Of a DNA stretch of 64,000 nt, positions 1 to 11,902 are shown in pieces. Numbering within the stretch: the stretch's first letter is position 1; every line of letters begins with the position of its first letter. Source of the DNA: Daldinia sp. FL1419. Lineage: Eukaryota > Ascomycota > Sordariomycetes > Xylariales > Hypoxylaceae. The translations under genes and the position numbers were made by a program. The stretch covers positions 1 through 64,000 of the forward strand of contig MU623432.1 in assembly GCA_025201765.1 (NCBI GenBank), written 5' to 3'. A model generated the notes under the pieces. The model had not been told where the DNA came from and did not search any database. It worked only from the letters and a program-made list of their open reading frames with translations.

Positions 1-835
1 CGAATAAAACGCACGTTTACGCACAGACGTATTTTGTATGTATTTTTGCTGACCGGTTGACTAGTTTGACCGGCTGACTTGTGGGGCACGTTAATATTCT
101 TAACTTTATTACATAATTGGAAAAGCTTTGGAAAAATGAATTTAAAATATTTAAAAAAATAAAATTTAAAAAAAAAGAAAATAATTTTAAAAATAATTAA
201 ATCATAAAAATTTATTAATAAAAATTTATTATTAATAAAATTCTTTAAAATATATAAAAATATTTATTTAAAATATTTATTATAAATATAATATAAAATT
301 TTATATTTAAATATTATTTAAAGGTATTTTATAAAGTTATAATAATAATATTATTAAAATCTAAAAAACTTAATGAAAAAAAGAACTTTTTAAGTATTTA
401 TAGGTTAATATTCCTTTTAAGGATTATAAGTAAAATAATTAAAAAATAATGGTAAATTATATTATAATAATGGTGGAATAATATTAATTATTTTTAAAAA
501 ATTAAATAAAAAATAAATTAATTAAATTTATAAAAATAATTATTAGAATAGTAATAGAAATTATATATATTATATAGTGTATTAATGTTATGATATTATT
601 TTTATAATTAGATATTTTAAGTATTTTTAATAATATTATTTTATAAAGGTTTATATATATATTATATTAAAAAAGATGTTTAATATGGGTAATAAATTAA
701 ATTAATAATTTTATAGAAAAATAAAAGGTGTAATTAATTTTTAATAATAAAAAAAGTAAGGTTTATTTTTTTATTGTAGGTATTTTGTAAGATTTTTTAT
801 TATTATTTATTTTATTTATTATTTATATAATTATG

Positions 836-990
836 GAATTAGTTCTAGAAGGAGGTGTACTACCGCCTTATCCCCAGCAATCTACATTATCCCTATATAT
901 TATTATTGTAATAATCTTTCATTTAAGAGGTTTAATTAATATTAAATATTTTACTATTCTTTAATAATAATTTATTATAAATGTTTAATA
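836..990 (+). repeat. Dispersed repeat, copy 1 (partner at 3718-3905)
   Basis: An island with the sequence TTCTAGAAGGAGGTGTAC begins this copy. It is followed by the shared AT-rich stretch with ATAATCTTTCATTTAAGAGG and a run of ATTAATATTAAATATT. The same order of sequence, more heavily mutated, recurs at 3718-3870. The two copies differ mostly by C/T and G/A changes, as expected of RIP. The element class is unknown. Confidence 0.6.
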
Positions 991-1244
991 ATTTTTTAAT
1001 ATATTTAAATTTAAGCCTTAATGAGTATAACCTTCTTTTCGAAAATGCCCTTATTTTTATTCAAAATTCTCTAATATATGTAACTGAGGAGAGCGAGGAG
1101 GAGGATGAGGAGGTGGATGTGGAGGAAGACAATTCCAACAAATATGGTTCGGAATAAATGCGGAGCAGTCCCGGGTAGACATGGTCCTCCTGGAGGCATC
1201 ATTTATTACAATATACACTTTTTTATTATTTTTATGTTTTTACT

Positions 1245-1345
1245 TTAATATACCTTTAATTTATTTAATAAAATATATATTATTATTATTTATTTATTAC
1301 TATTCCAATTCACCTAGAATATATTACAGGTATCCGGTCCATCTT
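1245..1345 (-). repeat. LINE-like 3' tail repeat, copy A
   Basis: Read on the minus strand, this holds the motif GGACCGGATACCTGTAATAT followed by TCTAGGTGAATTGG and an A/T microsatellite. It is one of four copies in the block. Tails of this sort, ending in simple TAAA or AAT repeats, are usual at the 3' ends of non-LTR retrotransposons; no reverse transcriptase is recognisable, so the class is inferred. Confidence 0.5.
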
Positions 1346-1599
1346 TTGGTATTTGTTCCTAATAAAAAATATATATTTTTTTTGTTATTTTTATACAATA
1401 TACTTTTTAAAATGGTATTTTTATTTTTATTATTATTATTATAAGATTTTTATTTATAATCTTTAATGTAATAATTTTTTTTAATATATATAATAAAATC
1501 CATCTTTAATTCCAATTATATAGTTATTTTCTTTGATTATATGGACCTTTTTATTATTACTTTAAAGATCTAAAATAATAACCTTTTATATTATTATTA

Positions 1600-1690
1600 T
1601 TATTTATTATTATTCTGATTTACCTAGAATATATTATAGGTATCTGATCTATCTTTTGGTATTTGTTCTGGGTAGGAATTATATTCTGGA
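1600..1690 (-). repeat. LINE-like 3' tail repeat, copy B
   Basis: On the minus strand this copy has AACAAATACCAAAAGATAGA, then a mutated form of the GGATACCTATAATATATTC motif, then an ATT/AAT microsatellite. It forms the outer end of the left arm of the long inverted repeat and mirrors copy C. Confidence 0.5.
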
Positions 1691-3149
1691 AAAAACTTAC
1701 CTATTATTTATTTAAACAAATTATATTATTATAATTTTAATTTTATTTTATGTTTTTATTAAAATTTATTTTTTAATAAAAATAATTAGATTTTAATATG
1801 AAAAAATATTTTATATGTTATAATGTTTAAATTTTATGAAATAATATAGTAACGGTCTAGGTGTAGGATAATGATAAGGTCCAAAATAATTTTATTATTT
1901 TTTTTAATAATTAATAAAAATATTATTATATTATAAAAAAATTATTTTGGAAAAAAGTTAAGATATATATGGTTTGTGTAAGGTATAAATATATATAAAT
2001 AATTTTATATTTTTATAAAAAACCAATATTTATTTTTATTTTTATAATTTTCTTTTTAATATTATAATATTATATTTATTTTTTAAAATAATTTAAAATA
2101 ATGTTATTAATTTATAATCCTTTTCAATTAATTTTAATTTTTTTTATATATTTTTTTTATATTTTATAATATTATAATATAATATTATTATATTTGTTTT
2201 ATTTATAATCCAATATTATTTTAAAGAATTTATTTTATTTTTATATATATATATTACATTAAGTAAAAAAAAGTTTATATATTTATAAATATTCTAATAT
2301 CTTTTTAATTTTATCTTATTACTAACCTTCTTTAAATATTTTAATCCTTTTATTAGAAATTATTATAATATTTTAAATTTAATATAATATTTTTCCCCGT
2401 CTTCGGCGAGCAAATCGTCTTCATAATATGCAGCTGCATTGGGATTGTAATTTCGGCGCAATATGATATTAAAGTATCGTATTAGGTCCAGAATGTTGTA
2501 ATAATTTTTAATAAAGGGATTAAAATATTTAAAAAAGGTTAGTAATAGGATGATATTAGAGAAATAATAGAGGACCTACAAATATGCAAATCTTTTTTTA
2601 TTTAATATAATATATATATATAAATAAAGTAAATTTTTTGAAATAATATTGGATTATAAATATAATAAATATGGTAATATTATATAATAATATTGTAAAG
2701 TATAAGTAAAGTATATAAGGAGGATTGAGGTTAGTCGGGAAAGGCTATAGGTTAGTAACATTATTTTAAATTATTTGAAAAAGTAAATATAATATTGTGA
2801 TATTAAAAAGAAAATTATAAAAGTAAGAATGTATAATAGTTTTTTATAAAAATATAAAGTTATTTATATATATTTATACTTTGTATAGATTATATATATC
2901 TTAGTTTTCTTTTGGAATAACCTCTTTATAATATAATAATATTTTTATTATTTATTAAAGAAAATAATAAAGTCATTTTAAATTTTATTGTTATTTTATA
3001 TTTGGATTATTGTTATATTACTTTATATAATTAATATTATAATATATAAAATATTTTTTTTATATTAAAGTTTAATTATTTTTATTAAAAGGTAAATTTT
3101 AATAAGAATATAAAGTAAAATTAAAATTATAATAATATAATTTATTTAA

Positions 3150-3254
3150 ATAGGTGGCAGGTAGGTTTTCTCTGGAACACGGTTCTTACCTGGAATAAAT
3201 ACCAAGAAATGGACCGGATACCTATAATATATTCTAGGTAAATCGGGGTAGTAA

Positions 3255-3310
<56 letters not shown>
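3150..3310 (+). repeat. LINE-like 3' tail repeat, copy C, with TAAA microsatellite
   Basis: This is the best preserved copy: GGCAGGTAGGTTTTCTCTGG, then ACACGGTTCTTACC, then GGACCGGATACCTATAATAT, and finally about 15 perfect AAAT/TAAA units at 3249-3309. The microsatellite immediately downstream of a conserved end resembles a LINE or SINE 3' terminus. Confidence 0.55.
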
Positions 3311-3717
3311 ATAATATTTTAATATTATATTATATTAAAATTATAATCCTAATGTAATTATATATTATAAAAATAATTTATTCATCAAAAATAAGGAATT
3401 ATATAAAAAGTATAATTATGTTTTTCTAGTGCAATTCTAGGAGTTAATTGTTAAGATTTTATTATAACTTTTTCAAGGTTTTTAAGCCTTTAAAAAATTT
3501 ATTAAAAAATTATTAATAATATTTAATAATTATTTTTATTATATTTAATCCTTTATTTATTAGATTTATAATTCTTATATGTTCTAATAATCTTAAAAAA
3601 ATTATTTATTTTAATATTATTAATATTATAATTATTTTATAATATAATTTCATTTTATACCTAATTTATTAATATTTATTAATTATAATATAAGATTTAT
3701 AAGAAAATTAATTCTAA

Positions 3718-3905
3718 AAGAAGGCATATATATGTTACCTTATTTCTAATAATTTACATTATTTATATATATTATTATTATAATAATCTTTTATTTAAAA
3801 AATTTAATTAATATTAAATATTCTGCCATTCCCCAATGATAATCTATTGTAGATCTTTAGTGACTTCCCGGTATACCCAGGTTCAAACCCTGACAAGCAC
3901 AATCC
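3718..3905 (+). repeat. Dispersed repeat, copy 2, with pol III B-box-like end
   Basis: This is the second copy of the repeat at 836-990. Its right part is better preserved and contains GGTTCAAACCCTGACAAGC near 3874, which matches the RNA polymerase III B-box consensus GGTTCRANNCC and resembles a tRNA T-arm. A related sequence with AGAACCCTGACAAACATAATC lies at 39892. It may be the end of a tRNA-derived SINE, but no A box was recognised, so the class is only suggested. Confidence 0.4.
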
Positions 3906-5154
3906 TCCTTTATTTCATTTAATTCGGGAACGTTGCTTCATCATCGCTTTCGTTCTGCGGGTATTGCGGTATTAATATGTATCTTCCATATATTTATTAT
4001 CTTTTCAATTTTTACTTTTATTTCCTTTATTAAATTATTAATTTCAAATTTAATTATTTTTATTAATTTATTAATTAATATTATAATTATATTTATTTTA
4101 TTAAATTTAATTTTTATTTTTATTTTATTCTTCCTTTTTTTTACAATAGTGATTTCTAGGGTAGGCTTGTTTAGGCTGCGGACCTAACTGTCTACCATCC
4201 ATATATCATCCTTTTTATCTCTTCTTAATAATACTACCATCACATATATAATATAATATTTTTCTATTACTTATTACAATATTAAATTTTTAATAAATTA
4301 AATTATATGGCCTTTTATGAAAGTTTCGTAAAAAAACAATCAAAAAACCAAAAAGTCCTCCTACCTTTTATATTATAATTTCAATAAATTTATATATATT
4401 TAATAATATTATTTTAATATTATTAAGCTTATTTTAAATAATATTTAAAATATTTACCTTATAAAATGATATAATAATATCTTATAATTTAATAATGGTT
4501 ATTAATATATTATCGATTTTATTTTTTATGATTATCTATATTATTATACTAATTTGGCAGATTATTTCTTTTATTATTTTTTATATAGATTATTTTAATA
4601 TATAGTTTTAATATATTTATTAAATATTAAATATATATATATATAAGAAATATATTAATATTTTATATATTTAAGATATATTATGATTTAAAATGGAAGA
4701 TTTATAGAACTTATTATATATATATTTTATAAAATTAATTATAATTTTATTTTAATAAAGTAAAAGGATTAAAAATATAATAATTAAATTAAATAATATA
4801 TAATAAATATTAAAAATTTATATCATTTTTTATAAAAATTAATTAATTAATTAAAATTTATTATATTTATTTAATAATTTATTGAAAACTTTTAATTAAT
4901 TTAATTAATATTTTAATTATTTATAATTTATAAAAGAACAATACTAATCGGGCAGTAGGTGGCGTGATATTTAAATAGTAATTATAAAAGAAATAGGGTT
5001 CCCAAAGGGTATATACTTTTCAATATATATTTCTTAGTATTTTTTTTTGTATTTCCTTAGGATTTTAATTCTTTGAAAAAGAAATCTAATTTATTAATTA
5101 TAGAATAGGAACATAGGATGAAGCCAAAGCTATGGCAATGTAGCTTGATCAGAT

Positions 5155-5280
5155 AGGCGGCGGGTAGGTTTTCTCCGGAACACGGTTCCTATTTAGAACA
5201 AATATTAAAAGATGGATCAGATATTTGTAATATATTTTAAGTAAATTAGGGTAATAATAAATAAATAAATAAATAAATTA
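5155..5280 (+). repeat. LINE-like 3' tail repeat, copy D, with TAAA microsatellite
   Basis: A plus-strand copy of the same tail with GGGTAGGTTTTCTCCGGAAC followed by a RIP-mutated middle and several TAAA units ending near 5278. It lies inside the TIR-bounded element 4940-6910, so it may be a nested insertion. Confidence 0.5.
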
Positions 5281-6724
5281 TAAAATTTATATACCTTTAT
5301 ATTAAATAAGAATTTTAATAATTCCTATAGGATATGCCTTATATTTCAATTAACCCATAATAACCAAAAATTATATAAATTAAAAGATATAAGGTATCTA
5401 TATCCTGAAGAGGGGAATAGGCTAATTGGATAGAAGAATAGATATATGTAATTGTTTATTAATAGTAATATATTTTAAGAAAATATTTTTAAAAAAGAAA
5501 TTAAAATTATATATTTTTATATAAAGATTTTATCAAAATAATCTTTAAAAAGCTCTATAATATTTAAATTAATTTAATAAGAAAACAATTTTTAAAGGTT
5601 TATTTATATTTAAAAAAAATATATATAAATTTTAAAAAAGGGGATTAATAAAATATTAAATTAAAAAGATTAAAATTTAATATAAATAATAAAGATTTTA
5701 TCAGGTAATATATTAAAATTAGAAAAAAAAGATTCATTTTTAATATAAAAAGCTATTATTAAAATTATATATAAAGGTACGTACCTATGATACACCTTAT
5801 CCAGGACGAAGTCTGGTATATTATATTGAAATTTTCCAATAAATTACTATGTGAAATTGATAAGAAATTGATAAGAAATTAATAAATAATTAATAATAAT
5901 TGATAAAAACTGATAAGAGCTGATAAGAGCTGATAAGGTGGTTGATAAGCTGATAAGGGGTAAAAAACCACATTAAAAATTTAAAGTTTAAGAAAATATT
6001 TATGATTGGGTACATTTTTACTTAAGTTGATTAAATAGGAAATAATTTATTTATATTAAATTTAAGCTTTAATAATTCTTATAAAATATGCCCTAACCTT
6101 ATACTTTTATCGTACAAAATTTGATAATTTTAAAATTTAATGATTTTTTCCTTAAGAACTTAAGCTGATCAAACAGGAAAACAACTTCTGGAAATTTATT
6201 TATATTGAATAAGAGCTCTAATTGATCAAGAGCTCCTATAGGACATACCCTAACCTTACACTTTTATCGTACGAAATTCTATGGTTTTAAAAATTAATGA
6301 TTCTATGTTTGAGAATTTGAACTGATCAGACAAAAAAACAACATCTAAGGAGCTCTAATAGCTCCTGCAGGATATGCCCTGCAGTTTTATCGTACGAAAC
6401 TCTATGGAAAAACTAACGATTCTATATTTGAGAACTTAAGCTGATCAGATAGAAAAACAACTCTTAAAGGCTTATTTACATATCAAAAAGCCTATAAAAG
6501 GGTTCAATTAACAGATTTCGTCCTGGCCCTATCACCTTAATTCATTATTATAGAAAAATTAATCATTTTATACTTAAGAACTTAAATTGATCAGATAAGA
6601 AAACAATTCTTGAAAACTTATTTACATATTAAAAAACTTATGGAAACCTTAGAAGGATTGCCTCCATAGAAGCTAATAAGGTCTTGCAGCTTTAATTACG
6701 TAATTATATTACAACCTTCTGTAA

Positions 6725-6748
6725 CCCCCCCACCCCCCCCCCCCCCCC
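6725..6748 (+). repeat. C homopolymer tract
   Basis: Seven Cs, one A and then sixteen Cs, embedded in an AT-rich block. It is one of several long C/G runs in the window, together with those at 32178-32344 and the G runs in the MITE ends at 13601. Confidence 0.85.
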
Positions 6749-7440
6749 TAAAAAAATTTAAAAAACAAAAATAAAAAAAACCTTATGTAATTGGGGTGAC
6801 TCAGTTATAAAAATAATTAAAAAAAGAAATTTAATTAAAAACATAAGAATAATTTTAAATTATGTGGCTATTATTTGAATATTATACCCCTTATTGCCCA
6901 ATTAATATTATTTTTATAAAATATTAAAGTTATTTTTAATTAATTTTATATATTATATAATTTATTAAATATTATATTATTAATTTAAATTAATTTAAAA
7001 TATAATAAAAATATATTTTTATTTTTTATTTTATAATAAGGAAAATAATTGATTTTTATTATTAAAATAATATTAGATTATATTTTTTTATTTTTTTATT
7101 TTTAATTAAATATATAATTAATTAAAAAATCCATTTAATTAAAATTAATTTATTTATTTATTAATTTATTTTAAATAATTTAATATATTAAATTTAATTA
7201 TAATAAAATAATAAAATAATAAGAATTTTTAATAAAAAAAGTTTTTTTTAATTATTTTTAATATATAAATATTTAAAATAATTAATTAATTTATTTATTT
7301 TAATGGTTTATTAATATAAATAATTATTTATATATTTAAATAATTTTTATTAAAATTTAAAATATTAATTATTATATAATAATTAAAATTTAAATAAAGT
7401 TATATTAATAATAAATTAATTATATATTTTTAAAAATCTA

Positions 7441-7779
7441 TATTAGGGTTTATGGCATGGATATTTATACTAAACTAGCTCTAGGCGGTGTATGATTCTG
7501 CCGGGCCAGGTGGTCCGTGCTTCCAGCAGGATCCACAGTTATTCGTGGGGTAGAGGGGCCCGAGTACGTAGGTACGCAACTATTAATATCGCAAATTTAA
7601 GCTTTAGCTAAGGAACTTGACGTACATGGCGCATATTCACATACGCCAACTTACTATGCCCGCTACCTATTTCGCCAAATATCTACTCCAATGCTCATAT
7701 GTATAGTACTAACCGTACTATTTACATGGTTTCTATTATCACTTCTACTATTACCCACGTGTGTTAGGTAGGTAGGTAA
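7441..7779. other. Intergenic; transition from AT-rich block to gene island
   Basis: Base composition returns to normal at about 7440. Nothing coding is seen. It is the 3' flank of the metallophosphoesterase gene and contains TAGGTAGGTAGG repeats at 7764-7778, just past its stop codon. Confidence 0.6.
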
Positions 7780-10286
7780 TTATCTACAGCTAGGCAGCCC
7801 AACTTGAAAAGCCTCTGTCTGTTGGATGTACAAGGGTAAGTAATCTTGCGTCGTGAAGTTCTCATCGATATAGTAAGAGATATCGTCAGAACTATAGTTG
7901 GAGCCGAGTATAGCAAGAAGATCGCTTTCGATGCTACATGCCGATAATCAGTCGACCATCTATTTCCTAAAATAAACGATTCATCGCGAGTGGGGGGGGA
8001 AATATATGGAAACTTACAAGTCAACAAACACGAGGTCAACAACATCCGTTGTCTCGTTATCTTTAAGTCCGGCTACTCCTTGGAAGAAATCAGGGATCTC
8101 GTAATGCAGAATTCCTGAGTGTACCGTGTCATCACCGTCGGTGCCAAAATCATCCTTAGTCGTATATCCAGCAGTTACGTCGACAACTTGGCGTCTCGTA
8201 ATCCTGGGCGATACATGCTGGGAAGCATGATTCTCTTCGCGCTTGAGATCAGTATAATGGACAGGAAGGGGATCAACGCAAATATCGTGTTCGATATGTA
8301 CGACGCCAACGCTGCGCTTCCGACTAGCACCAGCATTATTAAGCGATTCGGTCAAGTTTCTGACCAGGACATGAGGAACTCCCGGGATGTATAGGAAAAT
8401 ATCGCGAAACGGCGACACGATGAATTGGTCATCGTAAGTAAACGGTCCCTTATACATATCAAAACGGACGCTTCCTGTGTTAGCGATGATATATCGTGGT
8501 ATATTTCTACGCGATTCGTTCACGACACCCACAGCTAAGGCATCTGACAACAGAGGAAATATGTTGTCCGAGGCATTAAATGGAGCGCACGTCATGCAAT
8601 AATCCCGAGGAATACATCCGTACACGTCGGTAAGGTTCAGCTGCTCCCTATCCTTCGTAATATCCGCCGTGACGGCTTGGCCATCATGATAATCGAAAGT
8701 TTTATTATATCGTGTCGCGGCATGATACTCGAAAGTTCGACGATTCCAATCGAGATAACGGCGAGAGTATACAAAGGGCGAGGTAGAATTATGCGTTGCT
8801 TTACGAGTTGGATTAGGGACACCGATAGGACCAGGAAGAACCCCGGAATATCTGCTATTTTCCCCATCGAATCCAGATACGGAAAGCCAACCTAGAGTTT
8901 CGCAATATCGGCCTAAGTAGAGATATAAGAGTTTGGTCAAAACAAATACATTTCCACTTACCTGACTCGAGCGCTGTGCTACTACTATCGTAGACCGCAA
9001 AGTCCCTAATGTGACTATGACCTCCTGTATAATGGTTAATCACCCATTTGACGTCCCATGGATGCAAGACGGACCGATAAATTGAATAGGGGTATCTGGG
9101 TGTACCGCACGAATCGCATCGAACACGATGGGAAAGGTACTCGTCTTGTCGGTCGGCCGAGCTGGATTATGACCTAAAACGACAAATATATCCACAGGCT
9201 CCGGGTAATTAAGGGCATTCAGAAACCACTTCTGAGTAACCATGGTTTTCGCAGGGATGACTTTAGAGACATTCGTATTGCCTACTGAATATCAGCATTA
9301 TGGTTCACGATCCCTTAGGTACATGGGGTGTCATGGTGTCTACTCACTAGTGAAATCGAATAGCACGCCAAAGGCCATAATTCTAAGCCCGTGCTTCGTA
9401 GTAAAGTATCGGTGCGTGTTGCCGATATACTGCCACTCATTTGTCTGGCGATCAAGTATCTGAACGTTGGATGTGAGATACTTCTCACCCCAGTACGTTG
9501 ATATCTCGTCTAGAGCTTGGTAGGCAACATTGGCAAGATATAATTCATGGTTTCCGATGGTCAATAGGTCGTACGGGGCCTTGTCGAAGATCTTCATCGA
9601 TACCTCACCATCCGGTGTAGTAGCGTCACTCAACCCTGCTCCATCATGCAAATCTCCTATACGGCATATGAGCAAACTACGGGCTGAGAGAGTTTCGTAA
9701 AGTCTTACCAGTGTCTACAAGAAGAAGATCGGCGCCCATATTACTGGCTTGGTACTTGAAGTGAGTTGAGAAGGAAACGAAATCACCCCAATCGGCACCA
9801 TAATTGGCTTCCTTGAGGTGACCCTACTTAAGCATTAGCCACTTTCGAAGGAGGAAAAGAAACCAAGGTTGCTGAGAGTATTTGAGAGGGTTACTTTATT
9901 ACATACCTCTAACCATCCGTGAGTATCAGTCTTGCACATGAACCGTTAGCAAAAGTATCTTACATATATAGGTAGTTAGATATATATATCGCGGGATGCA
10001 ACTCACGGTATGTAAAAAGTTCAATTGGCCCCACTAGATTAGAGCAGTGCAGATTAGCATACATCTCTCCTTATTTTTATTAGATATTTCAATCATAACT
10101 AGACGAAATACCAACTTCGAGAGCCCTCGTAGGTCCGTGGGTAGCACTGAGCGCATCGGGCTGCATCCTCTTCACATGTCGGACATGCTCGAGGTGATCC
10201 ACCGAACCCGAACAACCGGAGCATGCGGCAACACTACGGATGAGATCCAAGACCCCTAGCACGACGGCCAAGTTGATGAAATGCAT
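7780..10286 (-). CDS. Secreted calcineurin-like metallophosphoesterase (5'-nucleotidase-like)
   Basis: Nine exons on the minus strand: 10286-10116, 10033-10007, 9930-9907, 9823-9709, 9656-9348, 9284-9075, 9024-8962, 8912-8018 and 7933-7780. They total 1968 bases and 655 residues, with all junctions in frame. A hydrophobic N-terminus (residues 1-21) suggests secretion. Metal-binding motifs appear in family order: DTHGW (68-72), GDLHDG (113-118), GNHE (147-150), GHNP (253-256) and GGHSH (286-290). This is the layout of the Metallophos/5'-nucleotidase superfamily, closest to the fungal YHR202W-type proteins. The C-terminal half, rich in Asn-x-Ser/Thr sites, matches the usual second domain. The first intron has a GTTGGT donor. 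Hydrolysis of nucleotides or another phosphoester is inferred; the substrate is unknown. All key residues are present, so the gene appears functional although it lies next to a RIP block. Confidence 0.85.
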
Positions 10287-10676
10287 CTTAACGGCAGTAC
10301 AACTAAAGAGGGTGGTTGAATCTTGGCGGTCAAAACATTCCGGGTATGGGGGGAGGAATTAAATACCTACAAATCGGATGAGACTTGCCGGCTTACCTTA
10401 TGCATTGCATCCCTAGGGAAGGAACTGGTGCATGACCCCCCCCTTCTCCTTGTAAAAAATAGGGGGCAGGATGCTGGAATGGTCGGAATACCGCACGCGG
10501 CTAATGGACGCCTTCCTAATAAAGCAGGTGGTTAATGCATGTAAATCGTCGATTACGTTTCCGTATCTAACCGCTAGAATTCTAATCAACCTCAACTTCC
10601 TCTTAGCTTTCAGCCCTTTCGCTCTTTCCACCCTTTCACCCTTTCACCCTTTCACCCTTTAGCCCTTTATACGGGT
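10287..10676. other. Intergenic; contains CACCCTTT tandem repeat
   Basis: This is the promoter side of the metallophosphoesterase and the 3' side of the 145-residue hypothetical gene. Four perfect 8-base copies of CACCCTTT lie at 10629-10660 and look like telomere-unrelated minisatellite. No gene is supported. Confidence 0.6.
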
Positions 10677-11114
10677 CTATATTTCAACGTTGATAACTTT
10701 CTGATCCTCGGTTGCCGAGTCCCCTTCTGGAGTTGCAGGACGCGTCTTTTCACCGTCCGTTACCACATACGGTATCTGCCGTGCAGCATCTATCGCGATG
10801 AGCGTACCTTCTATCCTACGAGATATAGCTCGGTAGATATGGCCAGGACAGTCGTCATCGAGGTAGAACTCTAAGATTTCCGGTCTCTGGTCTAGTCGGA
10901 GTTTATTATTGATGGTATCCTCTACTTCTCTGAGCAACTCGATTGCACCAGCGCTATCTATTGTACCGCGCACCCACATGGACACCACCGTTGTCGTTCG
11001 CGAAGTTCTTTTGTCTTTGGCCCCAACGTCGATTCTATATGCGTAGGATGCATTGTCTCTCTTGCAGATATACTCCTCTAGAAGATCGTTGAGGTCGACG
11101 GTAACGGTACCCAT
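10677..11114 (-). CDS. Hypothetical protein, 145 residues
   Basis: A single uninterrupted frame with an ATG start at 11114. The protein begins MGTVTVDLNDLLEEYICKR and ends in a charged tail. It is mixed alpha/beta in character, soluble, with no signal peptide or membrane segment. I recognise no domain. Composition and codon usage look like real coding sequence: it has balanced residues, no low complexity, and no comparable frame on the other strand. It sits 390 bases downstream of the metallophosphoesterase start on the same strand. Similar short single-domain hypotheticals are common in Sordariomycetes. The function is unknown. Confidence 0.6.
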   Translation of the reverse strand: MGTVTVDLNDLLEEYICKRDNASYAYRIDVGAKDKRTSRTTTVVSMWVRGTIDSAGAIELLREVEDTINNKLRLDQRPEILEFYLDDDCPGHIYRAISRRIEGTLIAIDAARQIPYVVTDGEKTRPATPEGDSATEDQKVINVEI

Positions 11115-11902
11115 GATTAGCAGTATTTGTCCTGGAATTGGCTTGGCTGGATATGGTTATGGTTTTGGTATACTTTGGGATCTCGATTCGGGAGGCGATT
11201 GGGAGTCGATGCACTTTTATATAATAAATGGACGGTTAAGGAAGTGGGAACAGCCTCGTACGTACGTCGTCAGTGATTAACTGCTATAACTGAGACAATT
11301 ATAACCCATAAGCAATAAGGTCCTTTGTGTTAATGTCAAGAACTAGTAGAGTCAATGCTCTCTTGTATTATACAAAGAATTGGAACTTGAGGCTTCTGAT
11401 CGATGTACCCTAACATAACGAGATTAATTCGGTCTACGAGGGTCAGTGCCGTCTACGTAGATGCGATGGGTGATAGTATCAATGTCATGTTGTCATTATT
11501 AAAGACGTGTAATGATATGAATTTCATCCGAAGTAAAGGGGGCGGTTAGGTATGGGACGTAAAAATCGGCTATCAGATGGTTTGAACGAGTTGGAAGGCA
11601 ATCTTGAAGCAATACATAGATCAAGTATCACGTATACTTCGAAGTCACGGGGAATAGTGGTCACGAAGTATTTACGAACAGTTTAAATATAAAGACTTGC
11701 TAGAAACGCCGAATGAAACAAACTAGTAACGATCATAAGAAAGCCGCATTCGCCATCGAAAACCACCAGAGTTATATCCCCAACCGAAAGTAACAATCAT
11801 GAAGAAACACTCCGGCCATACACCGTAAGCCGTAAACCATATCCAAGAAATATAAGCCCAGGTTTCCTACCCAATGCCCATGGAACAAATAACGGGAACG
11901 AA
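11115..11902. other. Intergenic, nothing recognised
   Basis: About 790 bases of normal composition between the hypothetical gene and the Cys-Gly-Pro repeat gene. I see no supported gene, RNA or repeat. It includes the upstream region of the 145-residue gene and the 3' region of the next gene. Confidence 0.5.

Larger units (their letters stand above)
1590..3310. repeat. Long imperfect inverted repeat (palindrome)
   Basis: The left arm (about 1590-2395) reads as the reverse complement of the right arm (about 2500-3310) over most of its length. Matching landmarks include the TTACTAACC / GGTTAGTAA pair at 2321 and 2538, the GGTCCAAAATAATT and TTTTGGAATAACC pair at 1879 and 2921, and the outer pair at 1650 and 3210. 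The centre (about 2398-2500) is a GC-normal spacer. The outer ends carry A/T-rich microsatellite tails. It looks like two copies of one element in inverted orientation, later mutated by RIP. Confidence 0.7.
4940..6910. mobile_element. RIP-degraded TIR-bounded element, copy 1
   Basis: The left end reads AATACTAATCGGGCAGTAGG and the right end, reverse complemented, reads TAATATTAATTGGGCAATAA. These ends continue to match for about 50 bases (GGCGTGATATTT... ATAGCC). The same end sequence bounds a second element at 19084-22390. The interior carries tandem units of about 165 bases (6040-6480) with TTTTATCGTACGAAA and GATATGCCCT motifs, which recur elsewhere in the AT-rich blocks. No transposase is readable, so this may be a non-autonomous DNA transposon. 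The class is inferred from the ends only. Confidence 0.55.
1..7440. repeat. AT-rich RIP-degraded repeat block 1
   Basis: This stretch is overwhelmingly A and T, with dense TA steps and stop codons in every frame, so no gene can be supported. Short islands of normal composition survive at about 1-105, 1078-1200, 2398-2470 and 3840-3960; the 1078-1200 island still looks like the acidic end of a former reading frame. Several repeat families recur inside and are listed separately. The composition fits C-to-T mutation of repeats (RIP), which is known in Pezizomycotina; that this is RIP is inference, because no index was computed. The right edge near 7440 is abrupt. Confidence 0.85.

Noticed and set aside
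1181..1444. 87-codon hydrophobic plus-strand frame in AT-rich block 1
   Set aside because: It is composed mainly of Phe, Leu, Ile and Tyr, as any long T-rich sequence would give. It overlaps a repeat tail.
3874..3905. Possible tRNA gene from the GGTTCAAACCC B box
   Set aside because: No A box, no anticodon arm and no acceptor pairing could be found upstream, so only a tRNA-like relic is noted.
3933..4187. 84-codon hydrophobic frame in AT-rich block 1
   Set aside because: The same compositional artefact; no start context, domain or splice pattern.
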